NCBI GenBank assembly: GCA_947452415.1
Contig: CANGCT010000008.1
Location: 1 to 45,921 of the forward strand
Direction of reading: 5' to 3'
DNA from: Flavobacteriaceae bacterium
GTDB taxonomy: Bacteria > Bacteroidota > Bacteroidia > Flavobacteriales > Flavobacteriaceae
Length of the DNA: 45,921 bases
This document shows positions 1 to 7,529 of this stretch, one piece after another. Every line of letters starts with the position of its first letter. Position 1 is the first letter of the stretch. Under the pieces are notes generated by a model. The model searched no databases. It saw only the letters and a list, made by a program, of their open reading frames with translations, and was not told the origin of the DNA. A program made the translations under genes and the position numbers.

Positions 1-105
1 CATTTATTTATGAATAGCATCCATTTATTTGAAAAAAATAAGTGAAATATCCTTTAAGACTAATTAAATAATATGTCTATTTTTGTTAAAATTTATAAAG
101 GCATT

Positions 106-1167
106 ATGCAATCAATCCAAGCCAACGGATATTCTATCCATTTTAATGAAAGCGGTTACGAGGCAATTCATCAACTACTAATAGAAAAGAACTATTCGTC
201 CATCTTTATTCTTGTGGATGAAAATACCAATGAGTTTTGTTTGCCAAAATTTCTACCCCAATTAGCAACGCAAATTCCTATTGAAATTATAGAAATTGAA
301 GCCGGTGAAGGAATGAAAAACATCTCGACTTGTGTTGAAATTTGGTCTATCCTTTCCGATTTAGGTGCCGATAGAAAAAGTTTACTTATTAATCTTGGTG
401 GCGGTGTGATTACTGACCTTGGTGGATTTATTGCTTCAACATTTAAAAGAGGTATTGATTTCATTAACGTTTCTACAACTTTATTAGGAATGGTGGATGC
501 TTCTATTGGAGGAAAAAACGGCGTGGATTTAGGTATTTTAAAAAACCAAATTGGCGTAATTTCTGTTCCTCAAATGGTACTTTTAGATACTAATTTTCTA
601 GAAACGCTTCCGCAAATACAAATGCGTTCGGGACTTGCCGAAATGCTAAAACACGGTTTGATTTATGATAAAAACTACTGGAACCAATTTTTAGATTTAG
701 AAAACTTAAATTTCGACGATTTAGATGCTTTAATTTATCGTTCGGTAGAAATTAAAAACGAAATTGTAATGCAAGATCCAACTGAAAATGGAATTCGGAA
801 AGCATTGAATTTTGGACATACTTTAGGTCATGCTATAGAAAGTCATTTTTTGGAAACCCCTACCCCATTGCTCCACGGAGAAGCCATAGCAATAGGAATG
901 ATTTTGGAAAGTTATATTTCTAAAGAAAAGAATATGCTTACAGAAGTAGAATTTGAAGAAATAAAAAAGACACTCTTAGCTCTATTTGGAAAACATTCTT
1001 TTTCGTCAAATGATATACAAACTATTCAAAGTTTACTCATACACGACAAGAAAAATGAATACGGAAAGGTTCAATTTGCATTGATAAATAGTATTGGTAC
1101 TATTATATTAAATCAAGAAGTAAGTAATGATTTGATAATGAGCAGTTTTGCTGATTATAAAAGTTAA
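106..1167 (+). CDS. aroB: 3-dehydroquinate synthase
   Basis: Second step of the shikimate pathway in the cytoplasm: NAD- and metal-dependent cyclisation of DAHP to 3-dehydroquinate. The protein shows the family's NAD-binding stretch GGGVITDLGGFIAS, the metal/substrate region FGHTLGHAIE, and HGEAIAIGM, and has the usual length (about 353 residues). The frame opens at 73, but the 11 extra residues (MSIFVKIYKGI) do not look like AroB. I prefer the ATG at 106, where MQSIQANGY begins the normal family N-terminus; 73 is the alternative. It is the first complete gene of the window and is followed by a 290-base spacer before the arginine decarboxylase gene, so it is probably transcribed on its own. 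Family assignment is very secure; only the start is in doubt. Confidence 0.95.
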   Translation: MQSIQANGYSIHFNESGYEAIHQLLIEKNYSSIFILVDENTNEFCLPKFLPQLATQIPIEIIEIEAGEGMKNISTCVEIWSILSDLGADRKSLLINLGGGVITDLGGFIASTFKRGIDFINVSTTLLGMVDASIGGKNGVDLGILKNQIGVISVPQMVLLDTNFLETLPQIQMRSGLAEMLKHGLIYDKNYWNQFLDLENLNFDDLDALIYRSVEIKNEIVMQDPTENGIRKALNFGHTLGHAIESHFLETPTPLLHGEAIAIGMILESYISKEKNMLTEVEFEEIKKTLLALFGKHSFSSNDIQTIQSLLIHDKKNEYGKVQFALINSIGTIILNQEVSNDLIMSSFADYKS

Positions 1168-1210
1168 AATATTTTTTACGAAAAATTTTATAATTCATTT
1201 ATTTTATTTT

Positions 1211-1218
1211 TACATTTG
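1211..1218 (+). promoter_or_regulatory. possible -7 element upstream of the arginine decarboxylase gene
   Basis: TACATTTG is an exact match to the Bacteroidota -7 consensus TAnnTTTG and lies in the spacer between aroB and the decarboxylase gene. I see no clear TTTG/TTG -33 element 17-23 bases upstream, so the call rests on one box. If used, transcription would start near 1225 and leave a leader of about 230 nucleotides before the ATG at 1458. Confidence 0.3.
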
Positions 1219-1404
1219 CCAAGATGATAAAAAATAAAAACCTAAAAAAATCTCCATTTTTTTTGCACGAAAACCTTATTAGTTTTCAAGCAAATAACCT
1301 AAGTTTTTTTAACAATAAAAAAACTACGGTGGTTTCTATTTTTAACATTATTGAATCTATAACCCTTGATTTACCTATTGCTTACGCGAATATTAGAGTT
1401 TGAA

Positions 1405-1446
1405 TTTTAGATTAACCTTTGTTTTACAACACATTTTAATCTAAAA
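1405..1446 (+). promoter_or_regulatory. inverted repeat just upstream of the arginine decarboxylase start
   Basis: TTTTAGATTAA at 1405-1415 and TTAATCTAAAA at 1436-1446 are exact reverse complements (11 bp) around a 20-base loop. The right arm ends 11 bases before the start codon at 1458, so the hairpin would abut or cover the translation initiation region. The stem is nearly all A/T and no T-run follows, so it does not look like a terminator. A role in translational control is inference only. Confidence 0.35.
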
Positions 1447-1457
1447 AAACTACCCAA

Positions 1458-2867
1458 ATGAACACTAAATATTTCGATTTAATAAACCAAACCTACTATT
1501 TCCCTCAAGAAGAATTTACTTTAAATAAAGAAAATGCATTGCAATTTCACAATATAGATTTGATGAAATTGGTAGAACAATACGGAACGCCTTTAAAATT
1601 TACTTATTTACCCCAAATTTCCAACAACATCAACAAAGCCAAAAACTGGTTTCGTAAAGCGATGGAAAAAAACAAATACGAAGGTAAATATTACTATTGT
1701 TATTGCACAAAAAGCTCTCATTTTGAATACATTATGAACGAAGCTTTCAAAAATAATATTCACATTGAAACTTCATCTGCATTCGATATAAATATCGTAG
1801 AGAATTTATTAGAAAACAGCAAAATAAATAAAAGTACCTATATTATATGTAATGGTTTTAAAAGAGACCAATACATTACAAATATCGCTCGATTAATTAA
1901 TAATGGACATAAAAATACAATTCCGATTATTGATAATTTTGAAGAATTAGATTTATTGCAAGCAGAAATTAAAGGGAAATTCAAAATCGGAATTCGAATT
2001 GCTGCTGAAGAAGAACCAAAATTTGAGTTTTATACTTCGCGTTTGGGAATTGGGTATAAAAATATTGTGCAGTTTTACAAAAAACAAATTCAGGAAAATG
2101 ATAAATTGGAGTTGAAAATGCTTCACTTTTTTATCAATACAGGAATTAATGATAATGCTTATTATTGGAACGAATTAGTAAAATGTATAAAAGTATATAT
2201 TGCCCTAAAAAAAGAATGTCCAACCTTAGACGGATTAAATATTGGTGGTGGATTTCCCATAAAAAACTCCCTAGCATTTGAATACGATTACCAATACATG
2301 ATTGACGAAATTATCAATCAAATAAAAATTGCATGCGACGAGGCAGAAGTAGATGTACCTAACATCTTTACTGAATTTGGCTCGTTTACCGTTGGAGAAT
2401 CTGGAGGTGCTATTTACCAAGTTTTGTATCAAAAACAACAAAACGATAGAGAAGCATGGAATATGATAGATAGTTCCTTTATTACTACTTTACCAGATAC
2501 TTGGGCTATTAATAAACGATTTATCATGTTGGCGGTAAACCGATGGAATGACACCTACGAAAGAGTTCTACTAGGAGGAATGACCTGCGATAGCGATGAT
2601 TATTACAATTCAGAACAAAACATGAATGCCATTTATTTACCTAAATACAACAAAGAAAAACCACTTTATATAGGTTTTTTCAATACAGGTGCCTACCAAG
2701 AAACCATTGGTGGATTTGGCGGATTGCATCACTGTTTAATTCCGCAGCCCAAACATATATTAATAGATCGAGATGAAAACGGAATATTGGCAACGGAGGT
2801 ATTTTCAGAGCAGCAAACCTCGGATGATGTATTAAAGATTTTAGGCTATTCAAAAAAACAGCAATAA
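1458..2867 (+). CDS. speA: arginine decarboxylase, PLP-dependent, biosynthetic (fold III)
   Basis: Converts arginine to agmatine and CO2, the first step of polyamine synthesis from arginine, in the cytoplasm. The 469-residue protein has the alanine-racemase-like fold III arrangement. An N-terminal barrel carries the PLP lysine in YCTKSSHF (K85), a later strand reads LNIGGGFP, and the C-terminal part contains the GGMTCDSDDYY stretch, where the cysteine and acidic residues form the second active-site half in decarboxylases of this fold. It is shorter than the E. coli SpeA (about 650 residues), as is usual for the Bacteroidota form. It precedes a deoxyhypusine-synthase-like gene, which supports a polyamine role. 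No agmatinase gene is seen next to it. A related decarboxylase specificity (ornithine, carboxynorspermidine) is the main alternative. Confidence 0.88.
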   Translation: MNTKYFDLINQTYYFPQEEFTLNKENALQFHNIDLMKLVEQYGTPLKFTYLPQISNNINKAKNWFRKAMEKNKYEGKYYYCYCTKSSHFEYIMNEAFKNNIHIETSSAFDINIVENLLENSKINKSTYIICNGFKRDQYITNIARLINNGHKNTIPIIDNFEELDLLQAEIKGKFKIGIRIAAEEEPKFEFYTSRLGIGYKNIVQFYKKQIQENDKLELKMLHFFINTGINDNAYYWNELVKCIKVYIALKKECPTLDGLNIGGGFPIKNSLAFEYDYQYMIDEIINQIKIACDEAEVDVPNIFTEFGSFTVGESGGAIYQVLYQKQQNDREAWNMIDSSFITTLPDTWAINKRFIMLAVNRWNDTYERVLLGGMTCDSDDYYNSEQNMNAIYLPKYNKEKPLYIGFFNTGAYQETIGGFGGLHHCLIPQPKHILIDRDENGILATEVFSEQQTSDDVLKILGYSKKQQ

Positions 2868-3004
2868 TAAATCTGCATTTAGTCGAAAAAAAATAATAGA
2901 AAAAAATATTAAATAAAACTAAACTAATTTATTATCAGATAATTAGAATATAAATAAATATAATTTTAAAATTTGTAAAAAATATTTCACCTTAAAAAGT
3001 AGTA

Positions 3005-3033
3005 TTTTGTCGAATTTAATATAAAATAATTTG
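3005..3033 (+). promoter_or_regulatory. weak promoter candidate for the DHS-like gene
   Basis: TTTTG at 3005-3009 and TAATTTG at 3027-3033 are 17 bases apart, resembling the Bacteroidota -33/-7 pair, although the -7 box lacks one T of TAnnTTTG. It would give a leader of roughly 55 bases before the ATG at 3096. The 228-base spacer is otherwise A/T-rich with nothing else recognisable. Confidence 0.25.
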
Positions 3034-3095
3034 AATTTTTTAAAAAAATAGTTTTTCTTTGAACCAATCTAAAATAAAACGAACAAACAATAATA

Positions 3096-4070
3096 ATGAG
3101 TAAAGGACCAATAAGTCAGTTTATAGAAAAAAATTATCTTCATTTTAATGCAGCTGCTCTTGTAGATGCAGCAAAAGGATACGAACAACATCTTCTTGAA
3201 AATGGAAAAATGATGATTACACTTGCAGGTGCGATGAGTACTGCAGAATTAGGTAAATCATTGGCCGAAATGATTCGTCAAGATAAAGTACATATTATTT
3301 CTTGCACAGGAGCTAATCTTGAAGAAGATATTATGAATTTAGTTGCGCATAATTCTTATAAAAGAGTGCCTAACTACAGAGATTTGAGTCCGCAGGACGA
3401 ATGGGATTTATTAGAAAATCATTACAATAGAGTTACCGATACTTGCATTCCAGAAGAAGAAGCTTTTAGAAGATTGCAAAAACATTTATTTGATATTTGG
3501 AACAATGCCGACTCTAAAGGAGAACGTTATTTTCCGCATGAATTTATGTATCAAATGTTGAATTCAGGAGTTTTAGAGCAATATTATGAAATAGATCCAA
3601 AAGATTCTTGGATGATTGCTGCAGCAGAAAAAAACTTACCCATTGTAGTTCCAGGTTGGGAAGATAGTACCATGGGGAATATTTTTGCTTCCTATTGTAT
3701 TAAAGGAAAATTCAAACCTACTACAATGAAAAGCGGAATTGAATACATGATGTGGTTGGCCGATTGGTATCCTAAAAACTCTACTGGAAAAGGATTAGGC
3801 TTCTTTCAAGTAGGAGGCGGAATTGCAGGAGATTTTCCAATATGTGTGGTTCCAATGTTATACCAAGATATGGAAATGCACGATATTCCATTTTGGAGTT
3901 ATTTCTGTCAAATATCCGATTCTACAACTAGTTACGGATCGTATTCTGGAGCAGTTCCTAACGAAAAAATAACTTGGGGTAAATTAGATATTCATACTCC
4001 AAAATTCATAATTGAATCCGATGCGACAATAGTAGCGCCATTAATTTTTGCTTATTTATTAGATTTATAA
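3096..4070 (+). CDS. deoxyhypusine-synthase-like protein
   Basis: A 324-residue member of the deoxyhypusine synthase superfamily, an NAD-dependent enzyme that transfers an aminobutyl group from spermidine. The catalytic lysine region is recognisable as ITWGKLDI near the C-terminus (K296), matching the WGK context of the lysine that forms the enzyme-imine intermediate in eukaryotic DHS. Glycine-rich Rossmann-like stretches such as FFQVGGGIAGDFP are also present. Bacteria lack eIF5A, so the protein is not expected to make hypusine. Bacterial relatives are thought to act on free amines (homospermidine synthase-like) or in polyamine synthesis, and the upstream arginine decarboxylase agrees with this. 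The substrate is inference. It is followed after 11 bases by the small acidic protein, probably in the same transcript. Confidence 0.85.
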   Translation: MSKGPISQFIEKNYLHFNAAALVDAAKGYEQHLLENGKMMITLAGAMSTAELGKSLAEMIRQDKVHIISCTGANLEEDIMNLVAHNSYKRVPNYRDLSPQDEWDLLENHYNRVTDTCIPEEEAFRRLQKHLFDIWNNADSKGERYFPHEFMYQMLNSGVLEQYYEIDPKDSWMIAAAEKNLPIVVPGWEDSTMGNIFASYCIKGKFKPTTMKSGIEYMMWLADWYPKNSTGKGLGFFQVGGGIAGDFPICVVPMLYQDMEMHDIPFWSYFCQISDSTTSYGSYSGAVPNEKITWGKLDIHTPKFIIESDATIVAPLIFAYLLDL

Positions 4071-4081
4071 TACATGTTTTT

Positions 4082-4495
4082 ATGAAAAGAGTTATTGTTG
4101 ATTATGCTAAGCTAACAGGGGATATTTTAAACTTGTTAGTAGAAAAATTTCCTGACGGATATGAAAGTAGTGATATTATCAGTTTCCGAAATGCCAAAAA
4201 CGAACTTATAGAGGCTGTTGAAGTTAGAACCGAGGATACTATATACCTTGTAAAGGTTAGCACTAAATTAGCTAACCGAATGGAAAAATTTGATGAAGAT
4301 GATTTAGATGCTGTTATTGAACCAATTGCTCCTGTTAAAGGGCTTGATTTGGATGATGACGATATACCTAATGACGATGAAGAAGAAGAAGAAATAGATT
4401 TACTAAAAGATAAAGGTGGATCAGAAGAGGAAGATGATGAAGATGATTTCGAAGCATCTGAGAAATTTGATGATGACGAAGAGGATGAAGAATAA
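4082..4495 (+). CDS. small protein with long acidic C-terminal tail
   Basis: A 137-residue protein with no domain I can name. Residues 1-80 look folded (MKRVIVDYAKLTGDILN at the start, mixed helix/strand character). From about residue 84 to the end it is almost entirely Asp/Glu with a few Lys and Ser, giving a very acidic, probably disordered tail. There is no signal peptide, so it is expected in the cytoplasm. It starts 11 bases after the DHS-like stop and ends 39 bases before a strong terminator, so it is most likely the last gene of that transcript. Acidic-tailed proteins of this sort are sometimes labelled 'DNA primase' in flavobacterial genomes; nothing in the sequence supports a primase. 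Confidence 0.8.
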   Translation: MKRVIVDYAKLTGDILNLLVEKFPDGYESSDIISFRNAKNELIEAVEVRTEDTIYLVKVSTKLANRMEKFDEDDLDAVIEPIAPVKGLDLDDDDIPNDDEEEEEIDLLKDKGGSEEEDDEDDFEASEKFDDDEEDEE

Positions 4496-4534
4496 TTTTC
4501 TGATATTAAGCTAAAAGTGCTGGTTTAAAAATAT

Positions 4535-4572
4535 AAGGGTTTAACTTTTTAATTAAAGTTAAACCCTTTTTT
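4535..4572. terminator. intrinsic terminator between convergent operons
   Basis: A perfect 14-bp stem (4535-4548 with 4555-4568) around the six-base loop TTAATT is followed by a T-run to 4572, a textbook rho-independent terminator for the plus-strand operon. The convergent minus-strand operon ends 53 bases away at 4625. The stem begins with AA/TT pairs and is A-rich on its other side, so it may also work on the minus strand. Confidence 0.85.
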
Positions 4573-4624
4573 CTAGTTCATTTTAAAAAAATTTCACCGC
4601 ATTTCTTGAAGCTATTTTTATAGA

Positions 4625-5803
4625 TTATTCTTTATACTTAACAATTAGTGGATTATTAATTTTAGTAGCATAGATACTTAAATAGTTTTCCCAGGCTTCC
4701 TTTGTGGTAAATTCCCCTTGTTTTTTCCATCCGAAACCAGTGTAATAAACCACTTTATTATTTTTTACGTTTAGCGATGCGTATAAATTACACAATTCCT
4801 TATTTGAATTTATATATTTTTCAAAACTTACCATGGTTTTTTTAGGAAAAACAATGCCTGTTCCAATTTCTGAATCATCAATTGGTTGCCAATAATCTAT
4901 CCAACCAGCGGTTAAATTTCCTTCTGTTTTTCCGTCATTATTATGCAATGTAATTCCAGTTGAAAGTACTTTGGTACCAGTAACATCAATTTCAAATTTG
5001 GATAAAAAACTTCCATAATCTAAACTGATATGTTTTACTTCGGTGATTTTATTTCCAGCAGCATCCCAATCGGCATAGGTTAAAACAAAACTAGTTCTAA
5101 TAGGACCTGTAGTAATAGTTTTCCAAGTAGTGAAATTTTTAGAATAGTAATACGTAGAATCTACTTTAACTGCTACCCCCCCAATTCCTCGGCTAGCGCC
5201 AACATGAAAATTATCTAAACCTTCACCAGTATCTTTATGATACGTTCCGGTTCCGTTAGTATATTTTTCATACCATTTATTGATAACCGGATATTCTACT
5301 CTTTTTAACCAAGCATCAATTCCGCTAGTTAATGTACCTCCTTTTATTTTATCTTCGACCATTTTTTGAGCTACTGGGCCATAGGTTCTAAAGGCAACTT
5401 TGTTGTTTTCCCAAGCATAATCATCTGTTCTTTCTGGAACAAATCTAGAATAACAATAAACAATAGCATCTTTAGTTTTTTCATCTGAATTTAATACCAA
5501 TTCGTATTTATTAGTAGCCGATGCCTTAATTTTTGGTTGAAAAAGGAGTACATCGTTTATTCCATCACCGTTTTCATCTACACATTGGGAGATTAAAAAT
5601 TCGGTGGTTCCAATTTTTCTAATCCTGTAATTTTCTAATAGATTTGAAGATTCTAAATCCAATTTACTTTTAGATAATTCTACGGTTTCAAATTCTCTAT
5701 CTACATTTAATGGATTATTAATTACAATGATTTTTGACTCTTGAGAATAGGAAAGCAATCCACAGGAAAAAAGCAGAACTACTAATATTTTTATACTTTT
5801 CAT
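4625..5803 (-). CDS. DUF4861 family secreted protein
   Basis: An uncharacterised secreted protein of the DUF4861 type, common beside uronate-related PUL genes of Bacteroidota. The frame opens at 5851, but that would overlap kduD and put 16 residues before the signal peptide. The ATG at 5803 gives MKSIKILVVLLFSCGLLSYSQ, a clean signal peptide, and sits one base after the kduD stop, so I choose it (392 residues); an ATG at 5815 is also possible. Conserved-looking stretches include a His/Gly-rich GASRGIGG region mid-protein and the tryptophan-rich GWIDYWQP segment near the C-terminal third. No catalytic residues can be assigned. The one-base spacing points to translational coupling with kduD and hence a job in unsaturated uronate processing in the periplasm or at the surface; that is inference. 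Confidence 0.82.
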   Translation of the reverse strand: MKSIKILVVLLFSCGLLSYSQESKIIVINNPLNVDREFETVELSKSKLDLESSNLLENYRIRKIGTTEFLISQCVDENGDGINDVLLFQPKIKASATNKYELVLNSDEKTKDAIVYCYSRFVPERTDDYAWENNKVAFRTYGPVAQKMVEDKIKGGTLTSGIDAWLKRVEYPVINKWYEKYTNGTGTYHKDTGEGLDNFHVGASRGIGGVAVKVDSTYYYSKNFTTWKTITTGPIRTSFVLTYADWDAAGNKITEVKHISLDYGSFLSKFEIDVTGTKVLSTGITLHNNDGKTEGNLTAGWIDYWQPIDDSEIGTGIVFPKKTMVSFEKYINSNKELCNLYASLNVKNNKVVYYTGFGWKKQGEFTTKEAWENYLSIYATKINNPLIVKYKE

Positions 5804-5804
5804 A

Positions 5805-6599
5805 TTAAATTTCATTTGAAGGTTTTCCAATGGTTGCCAAAATTCCACCATCTACATACAAGATATGTCCGTTAACAAAATCACTTGCTTTGGAAGAAAG
5901 AAATATTGCAGCACCAGATAAATCATCTGGATTTCCCCATTTGGCAGCAGGAGTTCTATTGATGATAAAATCGTTAAACGGATGCCCGTCAATTCTAATT
6001 GGAGCAGTTTGTTCTGTAGCAAAATAGCCTGGACCAATTCCGTTTACTTGAACGTTGTGTCTTCCCCATTCGGTAGCCATGTTTTTGGTAAGCATTTTAA
6101 GACCACCTTTTGCAGCAGCATAAGCGCCTACGCTATTTCGTCCTAATTCACTCATCATCGAGCAAATATTGATTATTTTACCTTCTTGTCTAGCAATCAT
6201 TCCTTTGGCAACGTGCTTAGAAACTATAAAGGGACTTACTAAATCTATATCTATAACTTCTTTAAATTCAGAAACTTCCATTTCAATTAACGGAATTCTT
6301 TTAATAATTCCTGCATTGTTAATTAGGATGTGTATTGCGCCAACTTCGCTTTCAATTTTGGTAATTGCTGCAATAACTTCGCTTTCATTAGCAACATTAA
6401 ATTTATATCCAATTGCTTGAATGCCTTCTTTTTTAAATTCTAAAACGGCCTCGTCAATTTTAGGTTGAGAGGAATTTCCGTTTACAATAATAGTGGCTCC
6501 TGCACGACCAAGACCCTTAGCCATTGCCATTCCTAAACCATGCGTGCTACCCGTAACGAGAGCAATTTTTCCGGTTAAATCAAATAAAGAAACTCCCAT
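5805..6599 (-). CDS. kduD: 2-dehydro-3-deoxy-D-gluconate 5-dehydrogenase (SDR family)
   Basis: Reduces the diketo product of KduI to 2-keto-3-deoxygluconate (KDG) with NAD(P)H in the cytoplasm. The 264-residue protein is a classical short-chain dehydrogenase: cofactor motif TGSTHGLG at residues 16-23, NNAG at 94-97, and the catalytic Ser147, Tyr160 and Lys164 in YAAAK. The Bacteroidota KduD/gluconate-5-dehydrogenase families are very similar in sequence. The call as KduD rests on the immediately upstream kduI (two bases between the genes) and on the lyase/GH88 context. The downstream DUF4861 gene starts one base after this stop codon. No signal peptide is present. Confidence 0.92.
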   Translation of the reverse strand: MGVSLFDLTGKIALVTGSTHGLGMAMAKGLGRAGATIIVNGNSSQPKIDEAVLEFKKEGIQAIGYKFNVANESEVIAAITKIESEVGAIHILINNAGIIKRIPLIEMEVSEFKEVIDIDLVSPFIVSKHVAKGMIARQEGKIINICSMMSELGRNSVGAYAAAKGGLKMLTKNMATEWGRHNVQVNGIGPGYFATEQTAPIRIDGHPFNDFIINRTPAAKWGNPDDLSGAAIFLSSKASDFVNGHILYVDGGILATIGKPSNEI

Positions 6600-6601
6600 A
6601 G

Positions 6602-7441
6602 TTATCTTAAATCAGTTATTTTACAAACATCCATATCGCCATAATCTAGATTTTCTCCAGCCATTCCCCAAATAAAAGTATAATTGGAAGTTCCAGCACC
6701 AGAATGTATGGACCAAGGTGGTGAAATAACAGCTTGGTGGTTGTCCATCCAAATATGTCTTGTTTCTTGTGGTTCTCCCATAAAATGGCATACCGCTTGG
6801 TTTTCTGGAATGTCTAAATAAAAATAGACTTCCATTCTTCTATCATGAACGTGTGCAGGCATAGTATTCCAAACACTCCCAGTTTTTAATTCAGTCATTC
6901 CCATTTGCAATTGGCAAGTAGTTACTATACCGCCAATAATCATTTGGTTCACGGTTCTATGGTTAGCGGTTTCCATAGACCCTAATTGTAATTTATTTGC
7001 ATCAGCAAGACTAACTTTTTTATTTGGATAATTAGTATGTGCTGGAGCAGAATTCAAATAAAACAATGCAGGATTGTAAGGATCTTCACTATGAAAGACT
7101 ACTTCTTTATTTCCAGAACCAAGGTAAAGAGAATCTTTGAAACCCAATTCATAAGAAATTCCATCGGCAACAACGGTTCCTGTTCCGCCAACGTTTATTA
7201 TTCCTAATTCCCTTCTTTCTAGAAAGTAAGAAGATTTTAGAGGGTCAATAGCATCTAGTTTTAGAGGCTCTAAAGGCACTGCAGATCCAGCAATATATCG
7301 ATCGTAATGGGAATAGGTAAGATTTATTTTTCCTAATTCCATTAAATTATCAATTAAAAACTCGGCTCTTAATTGTTCTGTAGTATATTTTTTTACTGCC
7401 TGCGGACTAGAAGCATAACGAGTTTGGTAGGATGTGGACAT
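6602..7441 (-). CDS. kduI: 5-dehydro-4-deoxy-D-glucuronate isomerase
   Basis: Isomerises the linear form of the unsaturated uronate released by lyases and GH88 (5-keto-4-deoxyuronate) to the diketo sugar used by KduD. The 279-residue cupin-fold protein matches the E. coli enzyme in length. The zinc ligands known for E. coli KduI (H196, H198, E203, H245) fall one residue later here as H197, H199 and E204 in PAHVHDRRMEVYFY, and H246 in WSIHSGAG. It is cytoplasmic, first gene of a three-gene operon kduI-kduD-DUF4861, and preceded by its own TAnnTTTG box just after the susD terminator. The family assignment is very firm. Confidence 0.96.
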   Translation of the reverse strand: MSTSYQTRYASSPQAVKKYTTEQLRAEFLIDNLMELGKINLTYSHYDRYIAGSAVPLEPLKLDAIDPLKSSYFLERRELGIINVGGTGTVVADGISYELGFKDSLYLGSGNKEVVFHSEDPYNPALFYLNSAPAHTNYPNKKVSLADANKLQLGSMETANHRTVNQMIIGGIVTTCQLQMGMTELKTGSVWNTMPAHVHDRRMEVYFYLDIPENQAVCHFMGEPQETRHIWMDNHQAVISPPWSIHSGAGTSNYTFIWGMAGENLDYGDMDVCKITDLR

Positions 7442-7463
7442 GATTTTTTTATTGTTGTAATTG

Positions 7464-7471
7464 CAAAATTA
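7464..7471 (-). promoter_or_regulatory. -7 promoter element of the kduI operon
   Basis: On the minus strand this reads TAATTTTG, an exact match to TAnnTTTG, 23 bases upstream of the kduI ATG. The -33 region, 19 bases further up, falls in the distal arm of the susD terminator and reads CTGTTT, a weak match. The placement would let kduI-kduD-DUF4861 be transcribed independently of susCD. Confidence 0.4.
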
Positions 7472-7488
7472 TACTTCACAATATTATA

Positions 7489-7519
7489 AAAAACAGTGTA
7501 TAAAATATACACTGTTTTT
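7489..7519. terminator. bidirectional-looking terminator after susD
   Basis: AAAAACAGTGTATA (7489-7502) and TATACACTGTTTTT (7506-7519) are exact reverse complements: a 14-bp stem with a three-base loop, A-run on one side and T-run on the other. It lies 11 bases beyond the susD stop codon on the minus strand and should end or attenuate the susCD transcript before kduI. Confidence 0.75.
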
Positions 7520-7529
7520 AGTTTATTTA

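Noticed and set aside
1..20. Minus-strand ATG codons at the left edge that might begin a divergent gene
   Set aside because: At most a few codons are inside the window, so neither the frame nor the product can be supported.
192..464. Open frames opposite aroB and many similar frames opposite sulfatase, SusC, lyase and uxaC genes
   Set aside because: They are antisense shadows of strongly supported genes, without domains or their own initiation signals.
1224..1403. A 59-codon plus-strand reading frame (MIKNKNLKKSPFF...) in the aroB-speA spacer
   Set aside because: No recognisable domain, no ribosome-binding context, A/T-driven composition, and its ATG would coincide with the predicted transcription start. 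More likely untranslated leader.
3096..4070. Calling this gene a hypusine-forming deoxyhypusine synthase
   Set aside because: The fold and catalytic lysine fit, but bacteria lack the eIF5A substrate, so only a DHS-like label is justified.
4082..4495. DNA primase, a label sometimes attached to this acidic protein
   Set aside because: No zinc-binding or TOPRIM motif; only 137 residues with a disordered acidic tail.
5816..5851. Upstream start at 5851 for the DUF4861 gene
   Set aside because: It would overlap kduD and bury the signal peptide behind 16 extra residues; the ATG at 5803 fits the export signal and the coupling.
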